A stretch of 64,000 bases of DNA from Pomphorhynchus laevis (Eukaryota > Acanthocephala > Palaeacanthocephala > Echinorhynchida > Pomphorhynchidae): positions 1 through 64,000 of the forward strand of contig WNNJ02000646.1 in the NCBI GenBank assembly GCA_012934845.2, given 5' to 3'. Both the position numbers and the translations under genes were made by a program. The notes under the pieces are model-generated. The model made no database searches, had not been told where the DNA came from, and saw only the letters and a program-made list of their open reading frames with translations. Of this stretch, positions 61,415 through 64,000 are shown piece by piece (position 1 is the first letter of the stretch; each line of letters starts with the position of its first letter).

Positions 61415-64000
61415 CTGTCATGTCGCAAGTAACGTCGGAGCTATCAAACAATAGCGTTTTTGCTGCGAATTTTGCTGAAAAAGGTATAGTAATGTCATGT
61501 TCTAACGTAAATAAAGACGTTAAGATAAGTAAATTGTTCCCAATTTTTTCAAAAGACGCGGTGGTACTCCCCATACCTAAACTACAAAATTTGGCTATAG
61601 TATCATTCACGATGCATCTAGAAAGAAAAAAATTGTTCAATTATTTTCCGAGAGATTTCGTAATACTGTAATAGAGTCGTCTTTAACTCACTAAGAATGT
61701 ACGAGACCACCATCAAGATTTCTTTTGTAAACTCTGATATGATGAACGAATATGACTCGTTTCTCTCTAATAATCTAAACCATTTGGGTTCAATACAATT
61801 GAAGCCTATCCAGGCTACACTGACAATTTAGAATTTCTCCCCTCTGCTTGTAGAGGAGGATTTGTGCTCAATAAAAAACATTTAAACTTTCATCTGTACG
61901 GACCGTCAAGTCCAAGTTTGGGGAGGAAATTCCAGTTGCGTTCAGCACTGCGAACATTGATCAGGCACTTATACTATCTGAAACGGCATCAAAACCCTTC
62001 ATGGGGTACAACCTAAGATTCTCAATAATCGAACAAGACAATTGGAAGTACCCCATTGCAATTTATGCCGCCAGTGGGGCACTGGGGAACGTCCTGTTCA
62101 TCCAAGAGGATATGCAATGTGTGCGGGTCAAACTCCTGCAACAGTCTGCTAGTAGGGACAAAATGCACGACTCCCCCAGTCTGCAGTAATTGCTCTGGAG
62201 AAAACCCGGCGTGGTCTAGGCGTTGTAAGTATTTTAAAACTTACCAGCGTTCCTTCGCTGATCCTTCACAAAGTCCGAGTCCTCCTACTGGTTTTTCTGC
62301 TGTGGCCTCATCGTCTGATAGAATGTCTGATAAAGACATGATACAACTTATCGATTCCAATAGAAGATTTATTTTAGCGCAAATGGAGAGTACGATTGCG
62401 CTCCTGGTATCGGCCTTGCTGGGCGTACCGGCCTTTCAGGGCTCTTCTAAATCCAAGACGATGCCGCCAGAACCTACTATGCCACATTCCAAGAAAAGAG
62501 GGGCGTCAGCTCGGACAGTTCCCCCTCTAAAAGTCGAAAAACTACTGATGGAGAAAGGCACCGCCTCAAATCTGGGAAATGAAGATATTGCCCTGGGAGC
62601 TCCGACCCTGGATGGGGCTAGTGGTGGGAAGTGCAACCTTCCCGCACCTAGCTCTGTCTAGGTTGGCTTCCCGTCCAACTAATCTAACACAATGGTGAGT
62701 AAACCAGAGCCTTTTTCACTGAATATCCTTCAGTGGAATTCAGCAGGTGCTTCTGCCCTTAGCCTTTTATCTGGTAGAGATGCAGATGTTATAGTCATTT
62801 AGGAGACGCAGTCTATCAGTATCCCTTAGGACATTACTCGATTTATCCCTCAGCATATATACACCCACTTGAATCCGTATATAACCCCTTTCATTGCTCA
62901 ACTACTTATTTACTTCTCGACATAGTACTGCTACATAAGAAGTGGTTGTCGAAACCCTTCTGTACTGAGCAGTCGCGCCAACTTCAGACCACCTCTCATG
63001 ACCTAATTAGTGTGCGGTTAGAGGAAGATACGTTGCTGAGAAGGTTCCACTTTGATCCCATCAGAGTGGCCTTCTTTCAGGCAGTTATCCAACTCTTCCC
63101 CGAATTGGGAATGAGAGTTTGACCGAATTTAATACCTACCTCTCTTCACAAGCTACCGCGATACTATCGACTACCTACAAATGTCGCATATACAATCCCA
63201 CTCCAACAAAACTCAAAGTCCTAGCTAAAATGCTACACTTTCCTTTTCTCTCTGTTTCCGCCAGACAAGCCCTCTCGAATGAATACTGGAGCACTAGATA
63301 TAGGCTCTAGCTGAGTAGGGATAAGGTAAGCATTTCTCGCCTTAGCCGTTCTCAGTCTTCCTTCTGGAAGATATCCAAGAAAGAGAAGTTTGTCTGTTGG
63401 AAGGATAGAGCATTAGGCTGGATTGGTATAATAAGCCTTGATAAAGTTTTGAAGGAGCCACTTTCCCTACACAATTATGGTACCACTCAATCACCCCAAC
63501 CAATCCCGCCTTGGTGTGACTTTAGGAGTAGGGACTTATCTGTTACAGATATCCTTAACTCCTGAGGCAACGACCGGTCACCTCCAGAACCAATGCGCCA
63601 CTCTCCACTCGTGTCTGTCAGCTTTTGACAGACAGTCAAAGAAAGGAAGTCGCCATAACAATGCTATTAGCCTCCCCGTCCGACATTGCTAACATCAATA
63701 TTAGCCATCGAGTATTTTTACCTAAAAAGAAGTCGATTACATGTCCCAAAGATCTGCGGCCTATTTCGATACAAAACTCCCTCATCTCCATTTACGAAAA
63801 AGCGCTTGCGTGTAAAATCTGCGTCCATCTAAGTAGGCGAAATTTAATCCCTCCAGGTTTTCATGGGTACGTAAAAGATCGCTTGGTACATTCAGCAATA
63901 GGTGAAGTGCAACAAATTTGTCAAGATAACAGTCATCAGCTTGCTGTGGCTATCTTTCTTGACTTTTCGGCTGCATTTGACCGCATTTCTATTCCTTTTG
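61415..64000 (+). mobile_element. Second copy of the same LINE, decayed, cut by the window end
   Basis: ORF1 starts at ATG 61420 (SQVTSELSNNSVFAANF) and is broken by frame changes. Its zinc-knuckle and tail part is open at 62056-62661 (CNVCG, CSNCSGENPAWSRRC, ending LPAPSSV like copy A). ORF2 begins near 62692 (EPFSLNILQWNSAG), with an early stop near 62800. About 300 bases of the endonuclease are missing near 62890 compared with copy A. Reverse transcriptase sequence resumes with KDLRPISIQNSL near 63750, and the window ends inside motif A (DFSAAFDRI). Overall identity to copy A is roughly 75-85% by eye, so it is an older insertion or another subfamily member. Confidence 0.85.

Overview
This window is very AT-rich eukaryotic nuclear DNA with spliced genes and retroelements, most likely from an arthropod and perhaps an insect. 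The arthropod reading rests on TATA plus TCAGT-type initiator promoters, a Penelope-like element whose GIY-YIG domain precedes the reverse transcriptase, and jockey-type LINEs. The species cannot be named from the sequence.

Layout: (1) 556-2477 holds the last exons of an Aurora-family kinase. (2) 2.5-7.4 kb is non-coding: a short 84-bp tandem repeat, then about 2.9 kb of a degenerate ~30-bp minisatellite. (3) 7441-43057 is a head-to-tail array of about 5.5 nearly identical 6.42-kb units. It contains five complete copies of one three-exon gene (330 aa, no family recognised), a 3' fragment at its left edge and an orphan promoter plus first exon at its right edge. Each unit also carries the decayed tail of a Penelope-like element upstream of the promoter and a GC-rich decayed retroelement inside intron 1. 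(4) 43.3-50.5 kb is a graveyard of mobile DNA: a Penelope-like element, a fold-back inverted-repeat element and two different reverse-transcriptase relics. (5) 50569-52919 on the minus strand is a single-copy, diverged paralogue of the array gene, with its intron at the same place and phase. (6) 53-56 kb is mostly non-coding. (7) 55946-61414 is a nearly intact LINE preceded by 3.4 copies of a 364-bp TATA-bearing repeat. A second, more decayed copy of the same LINE follows directly and runs off the window.

The main biological point is the array gene family. A gene with an acidic N-terminal half and a conserved C-terminal half has been amplified locally with its own promoter, 5' UTR exon, introns and poly(A) signal, while a diverged relative stays single copy about 7.5 kb from the array's right edge. 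The five copies encode almost the same protein, and their variants are shared in a mosaic pattern that suggests unequal exchange or gene conversion. I recognise no domain, so the function is open. All alignments were made by eye and no database search was run.
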